A stretch of DNA of 64,000 bases from Corynebacterium gerontici (GCF_003813985.1 NZ_CP033897.1:1178001-1242000), one strand, 5' to 3'. Counted from the stretch's first letter, positions 21,277 to 32,514 are shown. The notes: a model not told the origin generated them from the sequence alone. Made by a program: numbers and translations.

Positions 21277-22023
21277 ATGCACTCACCGTTTCACGTTTAT
21301 TCACCGGTACAAAATATCGCCCTTTGGCTCCAATCCTGGATGTGCGGTCGTGAAAGCTACGATGCTTTCGAGGAGGCCCTGGATACACTCGGCGGACCCC
21401 ATGTACTGAGCACGTCTCATGGAGAGCGGCTCGAAGGTGTGTTCATGGCACGATTTTTTAGAAATCTCACGAAGCCTGCCCCCGCATTTCCATGGTGCAC
21501 TGTGCTGCTTGCCGGACCTGGACAGCCGCTGGCTGCCGATGTTCCAGGACACGAGGCGATGGTGCTGCGGGCAACGGCGCACGGTGAAGCAAATGTCCTG
21601 GTGCCACACACTCTCGTCGATGGTGGAACGCTTTGGCAGCACCACCGGCTTGAGCTCGCACCACATCTTCAGCATTTCCTCATGCCGGGAGAAGCCGATT
21701 CACACTTGCGTGCTGCAGTGGATCGCGCTGCCTTGCTCATCGAGCAGCAGCAGCTTCGGCTTGATGGAGCGCCCGCAGCCCGGTTGGCCGTCGGGACGCT
21801 GAGAGATTATTTCGATAGTCCAGGTCTGCCAGCAGATATTCCCGCACGCGCGTTGAAGCTGATTGCCCGAGCAGATTCTGCCAGCGCAGTACTGGAAGCA
21901 ATGCTCAGCGTGTTGGGGGAACACTCGATGGATCCAGAGTTATTGAGCTTGAGCAATCCGATTCGGCAAGCGCGTATGAGCGCCGTGGCATTCAGCGCTA
22001 TTGAGCTCGCCCGCGTTTCATAG
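21277..22023 (+). CDS. Hypothetical protein
   Basis: A 248-residue protein with no family I recognise. It has no signal peptide or membrane segment. The middle (ATAHGEANVLVPHTLVDGG, WQHHRLELAPHLQHFLMPGE) is rich in His, and the C-terminal half is Ala/Leu-rich and helical. A possible -10 box TAGCAT (21262-21267) lies nine bases before the ATG, so it may be leaderless. It is divergent to the DUF3097 gene and its last 26 bases overlap the end of hemH. Confidence 0.7.
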   Translation: MHSPFHVYSPVQNIALWLQSWMCGRESYDAFEEALDTLGGPHVLSTSHGERLEGVFMARFFRNLTKPAPAFPWCTVLLAGPGQPLAADVPGHEAMVLRATAHGEANVLVPHTLVDGGTLWQHHRLELAPHLQHFLMPGEADSHLRAAVDRAALLIEQQQLRLDGAPAARLAVGTLRDYFDSPGLPADIPARALKLIARADSASAVLEAMLSVLGEHSMDPELLSLSNPIRQARMSAVAFSAIELARVS

Positions 22024-23113
22024 GCTCGCAACAGGACACTTCGCACGGGGCGCCGTTGATGGTGCAACCTTTGGAAGGCACGGATCCGAGGTGTTGAGGC
22101 TTTTTGCTGCCGATAGATTCTTCGATGAGATCGACCACCATGGACGCAAACGTGTCGGTGTGACCGACAGTTGCGGCGCGAACTACTTCGAGGTTCGTAG
22201 GCGCGATGGCGGTTTGGAGCTCATTGTCCAAATCCCAAACCACCTCCATGTGATCTGAGATGAAACCGATGGCGGCTACCACCATCTTTTCTACGCCCTG
22301 AGCCTCAAGCTGCTCCGCGTGATCGACAATGTCGGGTTCGAGCCACGGTACGCGCCCGTTCCCCGAAGCTGATTGCCACACCACGTCGTAGTTTTCGAAG
22401 CCAAGCTTTTCTGCGACGAGTTTGGAAGCTTGCTCAATCTGAAGGCTGTACAGCGAACCATCCTCGGGCGTACCGGCGCGTTCATTGGCGATGACCGGAA
22501 TGGAGTGAGCGCTAAAAACAAGCCTCACACCTTGATCTTGCGCTTCCTTGGGGCTCAAACCCCAGTGCCGGAAGGCATCCTCGATGACGGATACCTGTTC
22601 TTCAATAAACATTGGATGGTCGAAGAATTGACGAATCTTCAGAAAATCAATGAGCGGCAACCCCTGGCTCTGAAGGTGTTCCCTCATCGCCTGGATGTCT
22701 TCACCGTATTGACGGCACCCGGAATATCCGCCCCACGCGGAGGTAGCGAAGACCGCCGCTGTGCGCACACCCGCCTTCGCCATTTCTGAAGCGGTGTCGT
22801 TGGCGAAGGGTTTCCAATTTCGATTCCCGAAAAACACAGGTAAGTCAATGCCCCTGGAGGCCAACTCCGCCTCAATGTTGGCGATAATTTCCTTATTCAG
22901 ATCGTTGAGCGGGCTTTTTCCACCGAAGTGGTAATAATGTTTTCCCACTTCATCGAGACGCTCTGGCGGAATACCTCGCCCAGCGGTGACGTTTTCAAGG
23001 AACGGTCGTACCTCATCTACCCCTTCGGGACCTCCAAAGGATAGAAGGAGCAGGGCATCGATGTCTTCGATGGATTTCAGCGTTGCTTCGAATTGAGCAT
23101 CCGGGCGAGTCAT
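21998..23113 (-). CDS. hemH: Ferrochelatase (coproporphyrin-type, CpfC/HemH) with C-terminal cysteine cluster
   Basis: Inserts ferrous iron into the porphyrin in heme synthesis; actinobacteria use the coproporphyrin branch, so the substrate is probably coproporphyrin III. The 371 residues contain ALLLLSFGGPEGVDEVRPF, VFFGNRNWKPF, the invariant histidine in VFSAHSIPV, WLEPDIVDH and the acidic EVVWDLDNEL. The tail carries four cysteines in CTINGAPCEVSCC, a likely [2Fe-2S] site. The start is ATG 23113. The 3' end overlaps the convergent gene by 26 bases. Confidence 0.95.
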   Translation of the reverse strand: MTRPDAQFEATLKSIEDIDALLLLSFGGPEGVDEVRPFLENVTAGRGIPPERLDEVGKHYYHFGGKSPLNDLNKEIIANIEAELASRGIDLPVFFGNRNWKPFANDTASEMAKAGVRTAAVFATSAWGGYSGCRQYGEDIQAMREHLQSQGLPLIDFLKIRQFFDHPMFIEEQVSVIEDAFRHWGLSPKEAQDQGVRLVFSAHSIPVIANERAGTPEDGSLYSLQIEQASKLVAEKLGFENYDVVWQSASGNGRVPWLEPDIVDHAEQLEAQGVEKMVVAAIGFISDHMEVVWDLDNELQTAIAPTNLEVVRAATVGHTDTFASMVVDLIEESIGSKKPQHLGSVPSKGCTINGAPCEVSCCEPMKRGRAQ

Positions 23114-23153
23114 GCCCCATAGGGTAACACTGCGGTTACAGGTTCAACGCAAG

Positions 23154-23182
23154 CAGCGGGTGCCCTGGAAAGACACCCGCTG
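23154..23182 (-). terminator. Hairpin after the NlpC/P60 gene
   Basis: Nine-base-pair stem (CAGCGGGTG and CACCCGCTG) 15 bases after the stop codon. It has no long T run, so its strength is uncertain. Confidence 0.55.
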
Positions 23183-23185
23183 AAA

Positions 23186-23198
23186 CGTCGAAAAGCTT
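23186..23198 (-). repeat. Dispersed word AAGCTTTTCGACG, copy 3
   Basis: Perfect copy read on the minus strand. It overlaps the NlpC/P60 stop codon (TAAGCTTTTCGACG) and lies between that stop and the terminator hairpin. Confidence 0.85.
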
Positions 23199-24951
23199 AG
23201 ATCAGTCGCACAACGTACTGGGTCATGCCCGACCAACGCACTGGAGACACTTGCACGGTGGAACCTGATTGCGGAGCCTCGATCATCTGACCGTCGCCGA
23301 GATAGATCGCCACGTGCTGCTCGGCGTTCGGGCCGTAGAAGATCAAATCGCCTCGTTGCATCTGCGAAGGATCGACCTTCGTACCATGTTGATACTGGTA
23401 GCCCGTGTAGTGTGGCAGCGCGATACCGACGCCCGCGAAAGCATAAATGACCAGGCCAGAGCAGTCGAAGCCGACCTTATTGTAATCGCCGTAGGAATCA
23501 GCCACGCCACCGTCTCGAATGCCTCGGGTGGGACCATTGGCGTTACCCCCGCCCCAAGCGTAGGGCACGCCAAGCTGCGACATTGCTCGTGAGATTACGG
23601 TCTCGATCTGGGCGCTGCGTGAACCGCTCGTGACCGTCTCACTTGCTTCTGCGGAAACGCTCTCGTTGGTTGCTACCTCCACAGAATCCACGGCCTCGTT
23701 GCCGCTGGTGCTCTGCCCCTCGGGGTTCTGCACGGTGTTGCCGCCACCATTGCCATCCAAGGAGGTGTGCTCCGGCTGGGAGGCCTCAATCAGAGCTGCA
23801 GCAGCCTCTGTGGACTTGTCTTCACTCGTACTTTGAGCTTCCTTAGCGTCCGCCGCCTTGGACGTTTCTTCTTCAGCCTTTGCTTTTGCGGCCTCAGCAG
23901 CCTTCTTGGCGGCTTCAAGCTTCTTCTTCGCCTCCGCCTGCTTGGCTTGGGCGGCTTTCTTATCAGCCTTGGCCTTTTCGTCCGCAGCGGCCTTGGCTTC
24001 AGCTTCCACTTGCGCTTTATGAGCGGCTTCAGCCTCGGCCTGCGCCTGCTTTGCGGCCTCTTCTTTAGCTCGTTGCTCTTCGAGAGCCTTCTGGCGAACA
24101 GCTTCAGCAGCCTTGGCCGCTTCCTCGGCCTTCTTTCGCTCCTCTTCGGCCTTGATGTAGTCCTGATATTCTTTGCGATCAGATTCCAACGCGCTTACGG
24201 TGCCGCGTGCCTGATCAAGCTCCCGCTTCGCCTTGTCTCGCTGTGCCACAAGTTCGGCTCGTTTGCGGGTGTTCTCGTCAAGTTGCTTCGAGGTGTCTTG
24301 AATGCGAGATTCCGCTTCTTCTTTTTTGCTCTTCGCGGTCTCCTCGCGGTCTTCGGCGATATTGCGTGCTTCGCGCAGTCGAGACTCTTCGTTAGCCTGC
24401 TCAGTGCGTAGTTTGTCAAGCTTTTCGACGTGCTCACGCTGCTTCTCAGCATTGACGCGCTTGAAGGTCTGACGGTCAAGAGCGTCCTCAGTTGTTTCCG
24501 TGCCTGCAATCTCCGAGACGCCTTGATTATTCCCACCTTGTCGGCGGTACTCCGAGCGTGAGATCTCATCAAGCACTCGCTGTGCAGCTTCAATTTTCGC
24601 CTGAGTTTTGTCGAGCTCAGCACGGGCGCGCTTGACGCCCTCGCGTGCCTGTTCAGCGGAGGTTACAGCGTCGTGATAGTCAACCAGAGCCTTGTTGACA
24701 GATTCACGAAGGCCACCCATCTCCATTTCGAGTTGCGTAATCGCAGCATCAGACCGACTAACGGAACTAACAAGGCTCGAGACTTTACCTTCCGCTTGCC
24801 CAGCCTGCTGATTCGCGCTCGCAATCTCGGTATCCGAAGGGTTCCTCGGTTGCGCTCCTGCGGGAAAAGCGGTGCCGATGGCTAATGAAGTCGCCAGCGT
24901 CAGCGCGGCGGCGATGCGCACGGCGGGGTACTTCGACGCAAAGTTTGACAC
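23197..24951 (-). CDS. Secreted NlpC/P60 peptidoglycan endopeptidase (RipA-like)
   Basis: A 584-residue exported cell-wall hydrolase, likely cutting peptide stems during cell separation. It has a signal peptide (residues 1-33, ending PAGAQ), then a long coiled coil (about 45-260). A Lys/Ala/Glu-rich low-complexity stretch follows (about 260-370) with repeated AEAEAAHKAQVEAEAKA-like text, then a Ser/Gly linker. The NlpC/P60 domain (about 460-584) contains the catalytic Cys in GFDCSGLVIYAF and His in QHVAIYLGDGQM. GTG start at 24951 with AGGAG upstream. Its position next to the small membrane protein and acn matches the ripA-Rv1476-acn arrangement of mycobacteria. Confidence 0.93.
   Translation of the reverse strand: MSNFASKYPAVRIAAALTLATSLAIGTAFPAGAQPRNPSDTEIASANQQAGQAEGKVSSLVSSVSRSDAAITQLEMEMGGLRESVNKALVDYHDAVTSAEQAREGVKRARAELDKTQAKIEAAQRVLDEISRSEYRRQGGNNQGVSEIAGTETTEDALDRQTFKRVNAEKQREHVEKLDKLRTEQANEESRLREARNIAEDREETAKSKKEEAESRIQDTSKQLDENTRKRAELVAQRDKAKRELDQARGTVSALESDRKEYQDYIKAEEERKKAEEAAKAAEAVRQKALEEQRAKEEAAKQAQAEAEAAHKAQVEAEAKAAADEKAKADKKAAQAKQAEAKKKLEAAKKAAEAAKAKAEEETSKAADAKEAQSTSEDKSTEAAAALIEASQPEHTSLDGNGGGNTVQNPEGQSTSGNEAVDSVEVATNESVSAEASETVTSGSRSAQIETVISRAMSQLGVPYAWGGGNANGPTRGIRDGGVADSYGDYNKVGFDCSGLVIYAFAGVGIALPHYTGYQYQHGTKVDPSQMQRGDLIFYGPNAEQHVAIYLGDGQMIEAPQSGSTVQVSPVRWSGMTQYVVRLI
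24418..24430 (+). repeat. Dispersed word AAGCTTTTCGACG, copy 4
   Basis: Perfect copy, antisense inside the coiled-coil part of the NlpC/P60 gene (VEKLDKL in the protein). Confidence 0.85.
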
Positions 24952-24966
24952 AAAATCTCCTGTTCA

Positions 24967-25005
24967 CCCGATTGCAGGCGCTCCTTCCACGAAAGAGCGA
25001 TCGGG
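24967..25005 (-). promoter_or_regulatory. Structured leader hairpin before the NlpC/P60 gene
   Basis: On the minus strand CCCGAT pairs with ATCGGG and inside it CGCTC pairs with GAGCG, leaving an 11-base loop and one 6-base bulge. It ends about 15 bases before the GTG start, just ahead of AACAGGAG. NlpC/P60 genes of actinobacteria are often under a c-di-AMP (ydaO) riboswitch, but I do not see that consensus here. It may simply be a structured leader. Confidence 0.35.
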
Positions 25006-25067
25006 CCACTGATACACACGGTTCAGCCCAGGGTTGATCACAGGCGCCGTTGTTATCCGCCGTCTTC

Positions 25068-25277
25068 TCACTGCGTGCTTCCCCACATGCGCGAGTATCG
25101 GTAGATAGTCAAGTTTCTACGATCGACCCATGAGCCGATAACAGAACCATAAAGCACTCCGGCCACTTTGTCTGCTTTCTTCCCTCTAAACACGTCTAAT
25201 AACACGTGTAACAGCGGCGCTTTTAGAAGATCTTCCACCAGCTCACCCGGGAAAACCGCCGTAGGAATACCTTCCAT
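25068..25277 (-). CDS. Possible small protein of 69 residues
   Basis: An open frame MEGIPTAVFPGELVEDL... with GAGGAAG six bases before the ATG. It has hydrophobic stretches (LLKAPLLHVLLDVF, VAGVLYGSVIGSWV) but no clear membrane helix. It occupies most of the otherwise empty 455-base gap 24952-25406, where its end may overlap the NlpC/P60 promoter. I recognise no family; the base composition is more AT-rich than its neighbours. Confidence 0.4.
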   Translation of the reverse strand: MEGIPTAVFPGELVEDLLKAPLLHVLLDVFRGKKADKVAGVLYGSVIGSWVDRRNLTIYRYSRMWGSTQ

Positions 25278-25359
25278 GTTAGCTTCCTCACATTAGGCCA
25301 CAACAGGCGCGTCAATGTCCCCGATTCCCCCCAGAACGGTCTATGGACATAAAAGTAAA

Positions 25360-25389
25360 GCCAGCAACCTTGATTGAGGGGTTGCTGGC
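25360..25389 (-). terminator. Terminator of the small membrane protein gene
   Basis: A 10-base-pair stem (GCCAGCAACC and GGTTGCTGGC, 10-base loop), followed on the minus strand by TTTACTTTT, starts 17 bases after the stop codon. Confidence 0.8.
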
Positions 25390-25406
25390 AGAGGGGTTAT
25401 CGCAGC

Positions 25407-25880
25407 TCAGTTTCGAGAACGCTTGGCAAACCTCGTTGTTACAGCCACTGTAAGAATGATCAGCAAGCCCGTTATCCCAACCATCGTGGTACCAGGCACA
25501 GGATCTACATCCAGAAGTGCCGGCATTGCTCTTAGTGCAACGGCACTGTCTGCTTCGTTCGACATTGGAGGCTGTATGGACTCGATCTGTGCACGGGTCA
25601 GCTCGTCACTCACCACTACCGCTAGGTCTGGTGATTTCACCACAACGGTGTCCACGTCGTGCTGCTTTTTCAATTGCGTAGCAAGATCCCGAAATACGTC
25701 GGTGCGCTGACCAACTTCATCCAGAACCAAAACCTCCATGTCACCATACGGGCGATCTTGGAGCGATTGCACGATGTCTTTGAGTTCGGCTAGCTTCACC
25801 GGTTCCGGATGTTCCATAACGATCTGCTGCTGGGCCAGGGGCTCATCGAAGCGCTGGAAATACTCTTCCGGAGAATTCAT
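25407..25880 (-). CDS. Rv1476-like membrane protein
   Basis: A 157-residue protein with one C-terminal transmembrane segment (GTTMVGITGLLIILTVAVTT) followed by a positive tail (RFAKRSRN). The N-terminal part (about 15-120) is soluble, with DMEVLVLDEVG and VVVKSPDLAVVVSDELTRAQIE. The hydrophobic anchor near the C-terminus and its position between acn and the RipA-like hydrolase match the mycobacterial Rv1476 family; the function is unknown. The start at ATG 25880 (MNSPEEYFQRF), with AGGAAGG upstream, is preferred over the one 10 codons earlier. Confidence 0.82.
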   Translation of the reverse strand: MNSPEEYFQRFDEPLAQQQIVMEHPEPVKLAELKDIVQSLQDRPYGDMEVLVLDEVGQRTDVFRDLATQLKKQHDVDTVVVKSPDLAVVVSDELTRAQIESIQPPMSNEADSAVALRAMPALLDVDPVPGTTMVGITGLLIILTVAVTTRFAKRSRN

Positions 25881-25991
25881 TGCGGGACCTTCCTTATATA
25901 CGGAACTCAACCAGTTTTACATAGAGTTCTTTGTTCCGGCGAACTACACGCCGCTGGGCAAAATCGCCCTTTTCGGGGCTAAAAACCCAAA

Positions 25992-26007
25992 CATAACGCT
26001 CGTACTG
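25992..26007 (+). promoter_or_regulatory. AcnR operator at the acn promoter
   Basis: CATAACGCTCGTACTG matches the published C. glutamicum AcnR consensus CAGNACnnncGTACTG with a single mismatch. It lies immediately upstream of a likely -10 box, where bound AcnR would block RNA polymerase. Confidence 0.75.
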
Positions 26008-26008
26008 T

Positions 26009-26014
26009 TAAGAT
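26009..26014 (+). promoter_or_regulatory. Likely -10 box of acn
   Basis: TAAGAT, two bases after the AcnR operator. Transcription would start near 26020, about 130 bases before the acn start codon, similar to the long leader known in C. glutamicum. Confidence 0.45.
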
Positions 26015-26150
26015 ACGCGTCAGGCGACGCCACATCGCAGTCTTCGCGCTACGCTAGTAGTGCGAGGCGATACTTGCGTGGCGCCCGAGGAGCTTTGCGT
26101 TTGTAGCGCCAAGCTTTGACACTATTCACGAAAAGAAACTGGAGCTCACT

Positions 26151-28970
<2,820 letters not shown>

Positions 28971-28986
28971 AACCTCGATCAAATCG

Positions 28987-29014
28987 CGGGGGATCGGAAA
29001 ACACCGGTCCCCCG
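28987..29014 (+). terminator. Terminator after acn
   Basis: An 11-base stem, CGGGGGATCGG with CCGGTCCCCCG including one G-T pair, and a 6-base loop, then TTTTCTTT. acnR begins 40 bases later, so acnR expression may depend on read-through or its own promoter. Confidence 0.85.
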
Positions 29015-29053
29015 TTTTCTTTCCTCACTTAACAATCCTCAAAGGACGCATTC

Positions 29054-29659
29054 ATGCCTGTGGTGAGCAATGCCGAGCTATCTTCTAAACGCCAGGACAT
29101 TCTTGAAGGCGCCAGGCGCTGCTTTGCTGAGCACGGATATGAAGGCGCTACCGTCCGTCGGCTGGAAGAAGCCGTGGGAAAATCACGCGGGGCTATTTTT
29201 CATCACTTCGGGGACAAAGAAGGCTTGTTCCTCGCCCTTGCTCGCGAAGATGCAGCGAGGATGGCTGAGGTCGTTGCCCAGTACGGGCTCGTGGACGTCA
29301 TGCGCGATATGCTCGCACGCCCCGAACGCTATGAGTGGTTGTACACCCGCCTAGAGATCATCACCATGCTGCGCACCGATCCTGCGTTCCGAGCTCAATG
29401 GCAAGCACACCAAAGCGTGTTAGACCAAGCTGTGCGGGAGCGACTTGAGCAGAACGCAGCCAAGGGCAGGATGCGCGACGACGTTCCCATCGAAGTTTTG
29501 CACCTCTATTTGGAAACGGTACTTGATGGCTTCATTTCCCGGTTTGCTGCGGGTGAACCGCCAGAACGCCTATCCAGCCTTCTGGATCTAGTTGAGGAAA
29601 CAATACGCTGCCATGCAATTCATTCAATAAATGATTCTTCAAAAACTAGCCAAAAATAG
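29054..29659 (+). CDS. acnR: TetR-type aconitase repressor AcnR
   Basis: Represses acn; citrate with magnesium is the effector in C. glutamicum. The 201-residue protein has a TetR N-terminal helix-turn-helix (about 10-57): DILEGARRCFAEHGYEGATV, then LEEAVGKSRGAIFHHFGDKEGL. The helical C-terminal ligand domain follows. Position directly after acn, and the matching operator upstream of acn, make the assignment firm. AAAGGA lies 10 bases before ATG 29054. Confidence 0.95.
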   Translation: MPVVSNAELSSKRQDILEGARRCFAEHGYEGATVRRLEEAVGKSRGAIFHHFGDKEGLFLALAREDAARMAEVVAQYGLVDVMRDMLARPERYEWLYTRLEIITMLRTDPAFRAQWQAHQSVLDQAVRERLEQNAAKGRMRDDVPIEVLHLYLETVLDGFISRFAAGEPPERLSSLLDLVEETIRCHAIHSINDSSKTSQK

Positions 29660-29674
29660 ACCAAGAGGTCTATT

Positions 29675-30433
29675 ATGGCTTTCATGGTCAATGTGCTGTT
29701 AGTTTCCGTCCGTACCGGCGAGGACGTTATCCAAGCCGAATACGTCGATGTGCTTGAGACCACCGGGCTTCAACCCGAACACATCACCCACCAGATAGTG
29801 GACGACCCCGAAGATTCGATCGACCTTTCCGCCGGTAGCTTCGACGGCATCATCGTCGGCGGCAGCCCACTCAATGTCACCAACGAGCAATACACCGAGT
29901 GGCAGCACACCGTGCACCGCGAACTGCGAGCACTCATTCACCAGCCCATTCCTACACTGTTCATTTGCTACGGCAATTCATTTTTGACCTATGCCACCGG
30001 AGGCATAGTGCGCAGGAATTTCCCCGAAGAAGCAGGACCCACCGACGTCATTTTGACCGAAGCTGGCATGAAAGATCCACTCTTCCAAGGTCTGCCGCGC
30101 AAATTTCAGTCGCTCGGGGGCCACACCGAGAGCGCCGAAGAACTCGACGAAAGCGTCACCCGGCTCGCCGGCGGGCCCCACTGCCCAATACAGGCGATCC
30201 GCGCCAACGAATCCACTTGGGCCACCCAATTCCACCCCGAACTCACGACCGAACGCTTCGTGACACGCATAGGTTTCTACCTCGACTACGGCTATTTCAA
30301 CGCCGCTGAGTTTGACCAGGTAGCACAGCGAGCGCGAGCGATCGATACCACCGCATCAAATCAAGTGATGCTAAATTTCCTCCAGATATGCCAGCAGTAC
30401 GCCGAACAAACAAAGTCTGGGGTACCTCAATAG
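29675..30433 (+). CDS. Class I glutamine amidotransferase-like protein
   Basis: A 252-residue stand-alone GATase1 domain similar to the GMP synthase glutaminase type. The nucleophile elbow is FICYGNSF (Cys near residue 96) and the catalytic His is in TQFHPEL near residue 190. It lacks any synthetase domain, so the ammonia acceptor is unknown. ATG 29675 follows AGAGG by seven bases and the gene begins 15 bases after acnR, so the two are co-transcribed, as in C. glutamicum. Confidence 0.88.
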   Translation: MAFMVNVLLVSVRTGEDVIQAEYVDVLETTGLQPEHITHQIVDDPEDSIDLSAGSFDGIIVGGSPLNVTNEQYTEWQHTVHRELRALIHQPIPTLFICYGNSFLTYATGGIVRRNFPEEAGPTDVILTEAGMKDPLFQGLPRKFQSLGGHTESAEELDESVTRLAGGPHCPIQAIRANESTWATQFHPELTTERFVTRIGFYLDYGYFNAAEFDQVAQRARAIDTTASNQVMLNFLQICQQYAEQTKSGVPQ

Positions 30434-30478
30434 GAAGGCTTCACCACCGGAAAGGCGGCAAGAGAGCGGTCGCGAGGG

Positions 30479-30491
30479 CGTCGAAAAGCTT
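30479..30491 (-). repeat. Dispersed word AAGCTTTTCGACG, copy 5
   Basis: Perfect copy in the gap between the amidotransferase gene and the ACT gene, 46 bases after the stop codon; it reads on the minus strand. Confidence 0.85.
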
Positions 30492-30531
30492 GGTCTTGTT
30501 AGCGCATGCGGAGCTTGACAGCAGCGGCAAG

Positions 30532-30537
30532 TAGGAT
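30532..30537 (+). promoter_or_regulatory. Candidate -10 box of leaderless ACT gene
   Basis: TAGGAT lies seven bases before ATG 30545. A TTGACA is present at 30515-30520 but only 11 bases away, too close for a normal -35 box. Confidence 0.45.
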
Positions 30538-30544
30538 GCTGGAT

Positions 30545-30814
30545 ATGTTTGCCATCATTTCTGTTACCGGCAAGGATCACACCGGCATTATCGCCGCTGT
30601 GTCCGCCGCTTGCGCTGAGCTTGAAGTTAATATCAACAACGTTTCGCAGACCATCATGGACGGCTACTTCACCATGATTCTTCACGTTTCATTTGATGAG
30701 GAAGCCACCAATATCGAAGCGATCCAACAGCGCATGCACGCAGTTGAGGAGCAAGAAGCACTGGTGATTCGCATCCAATCCCAGGCCATCTTCGACGCGA
30801 TGAACACCATCTAG
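30545..30814 (+). CDS. ACT-domain protein (UPF0237 family)
   Basis: An 89-residue protein made almost wholly of one ACT ligand-binding domain (MFAIISVTGKDHTGIIAAVS, LEVNINNVSQTIMDGYFTM, EEQEALVIRIQ). It is always found next to a PFL-like UPF0210 gene, as here, with no gap. The pair is presumed to act together, but no substrate is established. The start at ATG 30545 fits the family; the frame is open 13 codons further upstream. Confidence 0.92.
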   Translation: MFAIISVTGKDHTGIIAAVSAACAELEVNINNVSQTIMDGYFTMILHVSFDEEATNIEAIQQRMHAVEEQEALVIRIQSQAIFDAMNTI

Positions 30815-32200
30815 GTGGCAGCCATGCAACAACCAGTGACCACCCTGCACTCTTCTTCGAACATCCTCGACACCATCGAGATGATCGAGCAATACCGCCT
30901 GGACATCCGCACCGTGACCATGGGCATCTCGCTTCTTGATTGCGTTCGCGGCTCCATGGACGCCACCTGCGAAGCCGTCGAGGAAAAAATCACGCGGCTC
31001 GCCCAGCGTCTCGTTCCCGAATGCGAAACCATTGAGCGCGAGCTCGGCATCCCGATCGTGAACAAGCGTATCTCGGTCACCCCCGTTGCGTTGATCGCCG
31101 CGGCACACGAGGAATCGCCGGTGCCACTGGCGCACGCACTGGATCGCGCAGCCAAGAAAGTGGGCGTGAACTTCGTCGGCGGTTATTCAGCGCTGGTGGA
31201 AAAGGGCATGACCGCAGCCGATCGGCGTTTGATTGAGTCAATCCCTCAAGCACTCACCGACACCGACGTGGTGTGTTCTTCAGTGAATGTAGGTTCCTCG
31301 CGCGCAGGCATCAATATGGATGCAGTACGCGAGCTCGGCCTGGTGATTAAGCAGGCAGCAGAACTTACCAAGGATCGCGACGCCATTGCCTGCGCCAAGC
31401 TGGTCGTGTTTGCCAATTCTGTGGGCGACAACCCTTTCATGGCTGGCGCATTCCACGGCGTTGAGGAGCCCGATTGCGTGGTGAGCGTTGGCGTTTCCGG
31501 ACCTGGCGTGGTGGACCGCGCACTGGGGTCACTTGAGGGTGCGAGCTTGAACGAGGTTGCCGAGGAGATCAAGAAGGCCGCCTTTAAGATCACCCGCGCA
31601 GGCCAATTGGTGGGTAACATGGCCTCAGAGCGCCTCGGGGTTCCCTTCGGGATCGTGGATCTCTCCCTCGCCCCCACTGCTGAGCTGGGCGATTCCGTGG
31701 CGCACATCCTAGAACACATGGGCCTGGATCAAGCCGGCACGCACGGCACCACAGCCGCACTCGCGCTGCTCAATGACGCCGTGAAGAAGGGTGGCATGAT
31801 GGCCTGCTCGCGCATCGGCGGATTGTCCGGCTCCTTCATCCCCGTCTCTGAGGACAAGGGCATGATCGACGCGGTGCGCGCCGGCAACATTTCCTTGGAC
31901 AAGCTCGAAGCCATGACCGCCATTTGTTCGGTGGGGCTGGACATGGTGGCAATCCCCGGCGACACCACGGCCGCACAGATCTCCGGGATGATCGCGGACG
32001 AAGCCGCCATCGGCGTGATGAACCACAAGACCACCGCTGTGCGCGTGATCCCTGTCCCCGGCACCAAACCCGGCAACGAGGTGAACTTCGGTGGCCTGCT
32101 AGGCTACGCGCCGGTAATCCCTGTATCCAAGGTGGGCAACGAGGAATTCATCGCCCGCGGCGGCTTCATCCCCGCCCCGGTGCACGGGTTTAGGAATTAG
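30815..32200 (+). CDS. PFL family protein (UPF0210)
   Basis: A 461-residue cytosolic protein of the UPF0210/DUF711 family, related in fold to pyruvate formate-lyase-type barrels. Typical stretches are [57 protein letters not shown] and [20 protein letters not shown]. The GTG at 30815 directly abuts the ACT gene stop; ATG 30824 is the alternative start. It lacks the usual PFL glycyl-radical motif, so radical chemistry is not implied. The function is unknown. Confidence 0.9.
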   Translation: MAAMQQPVTTLHSSSNILDTIEMIEQYRLDIRTVTMGISLLDCVRGSMDATCEAVEEKITRLAQRLVPECETIERELGIPIVNKRISVTPVALIAAAHEESPVPLAHALDRAAKKVGVNFVGGYSALVEKGMTAADRRLIESIPQALTDTDVVCSSVNVGSSRAGINMDAVRELGLVIKQAAELTKDRDAIACAKLVVFANSVGDNPFMAGAFHGVEEPDCVVSVGVSGPGVVDRALGSLEGASLNEVAEEIKKAAFKITRAGQLVGNMASERLGVPFGIVDLSLAPTAELGDSVAHILEHMGLDQAGTHGTTAALALLNDAVKKGGMMACSRIGGLSGSFIPVSEDKGMIDAVRAGNISLDKLEAMTAICSVGLDMVAIPGDTTAAQISGMIADEAAIGVMNHKTTAVRVIPVPGTKPGNEVNFGGLLGYAPVIPVSKVGNEEFIARGGFIPAPVHGFRN

Positions 32201-32217
32201 TTTTTCTACGCCCGCGC

Positions 32218-32448
32218 TCACTTCCGGCCGAACAGCAGGAAGGCCGGTGAACCCACACCGTTGATCAGCGTGATCGGCACCCACCATGCCTTCTTGCCGC
32301 GGATTTGTTCTGCTGGCAGGTGATAGAGGTAGTGCCAGGCTGCGAGCTTGGCCACAAGGTCGACTCCTCCGAACACGAGGATGCCGGCCTTTTGCTTTTG
32401 GCTCAGGTCTTCCCACTTGGTCTTGTTCGCACACTTCTTGCACTTCAT
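32218..32448 (-). CDS. Small CxxC protein
   Basis: A 76-residue protein beginning MKCKKCANKTKWEDLSQ, with a CxxC pair that may bind zinc, then hydrophobic stretches (AGILVFGGVDLVAKLAAWHYL and WVPITLINGVGSPAFLLFG) that could be one or two membrane segments resembling a PLDc-nuclease N-terminal domain. The frame is open upstream, but ATG 32448 is the natural start. It is convergent with the PFL gene, 17 bases away, and divergent to pepQ. The role is unknown. Confidence 0.65.
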   Translation of the reverse strand: MKCKKCANKTKWEDLSQKQKAGILVFGGVDLVAKLAAWHYLYHLPAEQIRGKKAWWVPITLINGVGSPAFLLFGRK

Positions 32449-32501
32449 GTTGCTGAGGATACGCCCCGATCGGTGGGCGCACGGAGATCTGGATGCGGCA
32501 T

Positions 32502-32507
32502 TAGAAT
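32502..32507 (+). promoter_or_regulatory. -10 box of leaderless pepQ
   Basis: TAGAAT, seven bases before the ATG at 32515, with no ribosome-binding site. Confidence 0.55.
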
Positions 32508-32514
32508 CGGCACT

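Noticed and set aside
24952-25140. c-di-AMP (ydaO) riboswitch before the NlpC/P60 gene
   Set aside because: Expected by gene type, but the conserved core segments are not visible; only a simple hairpin is seen.
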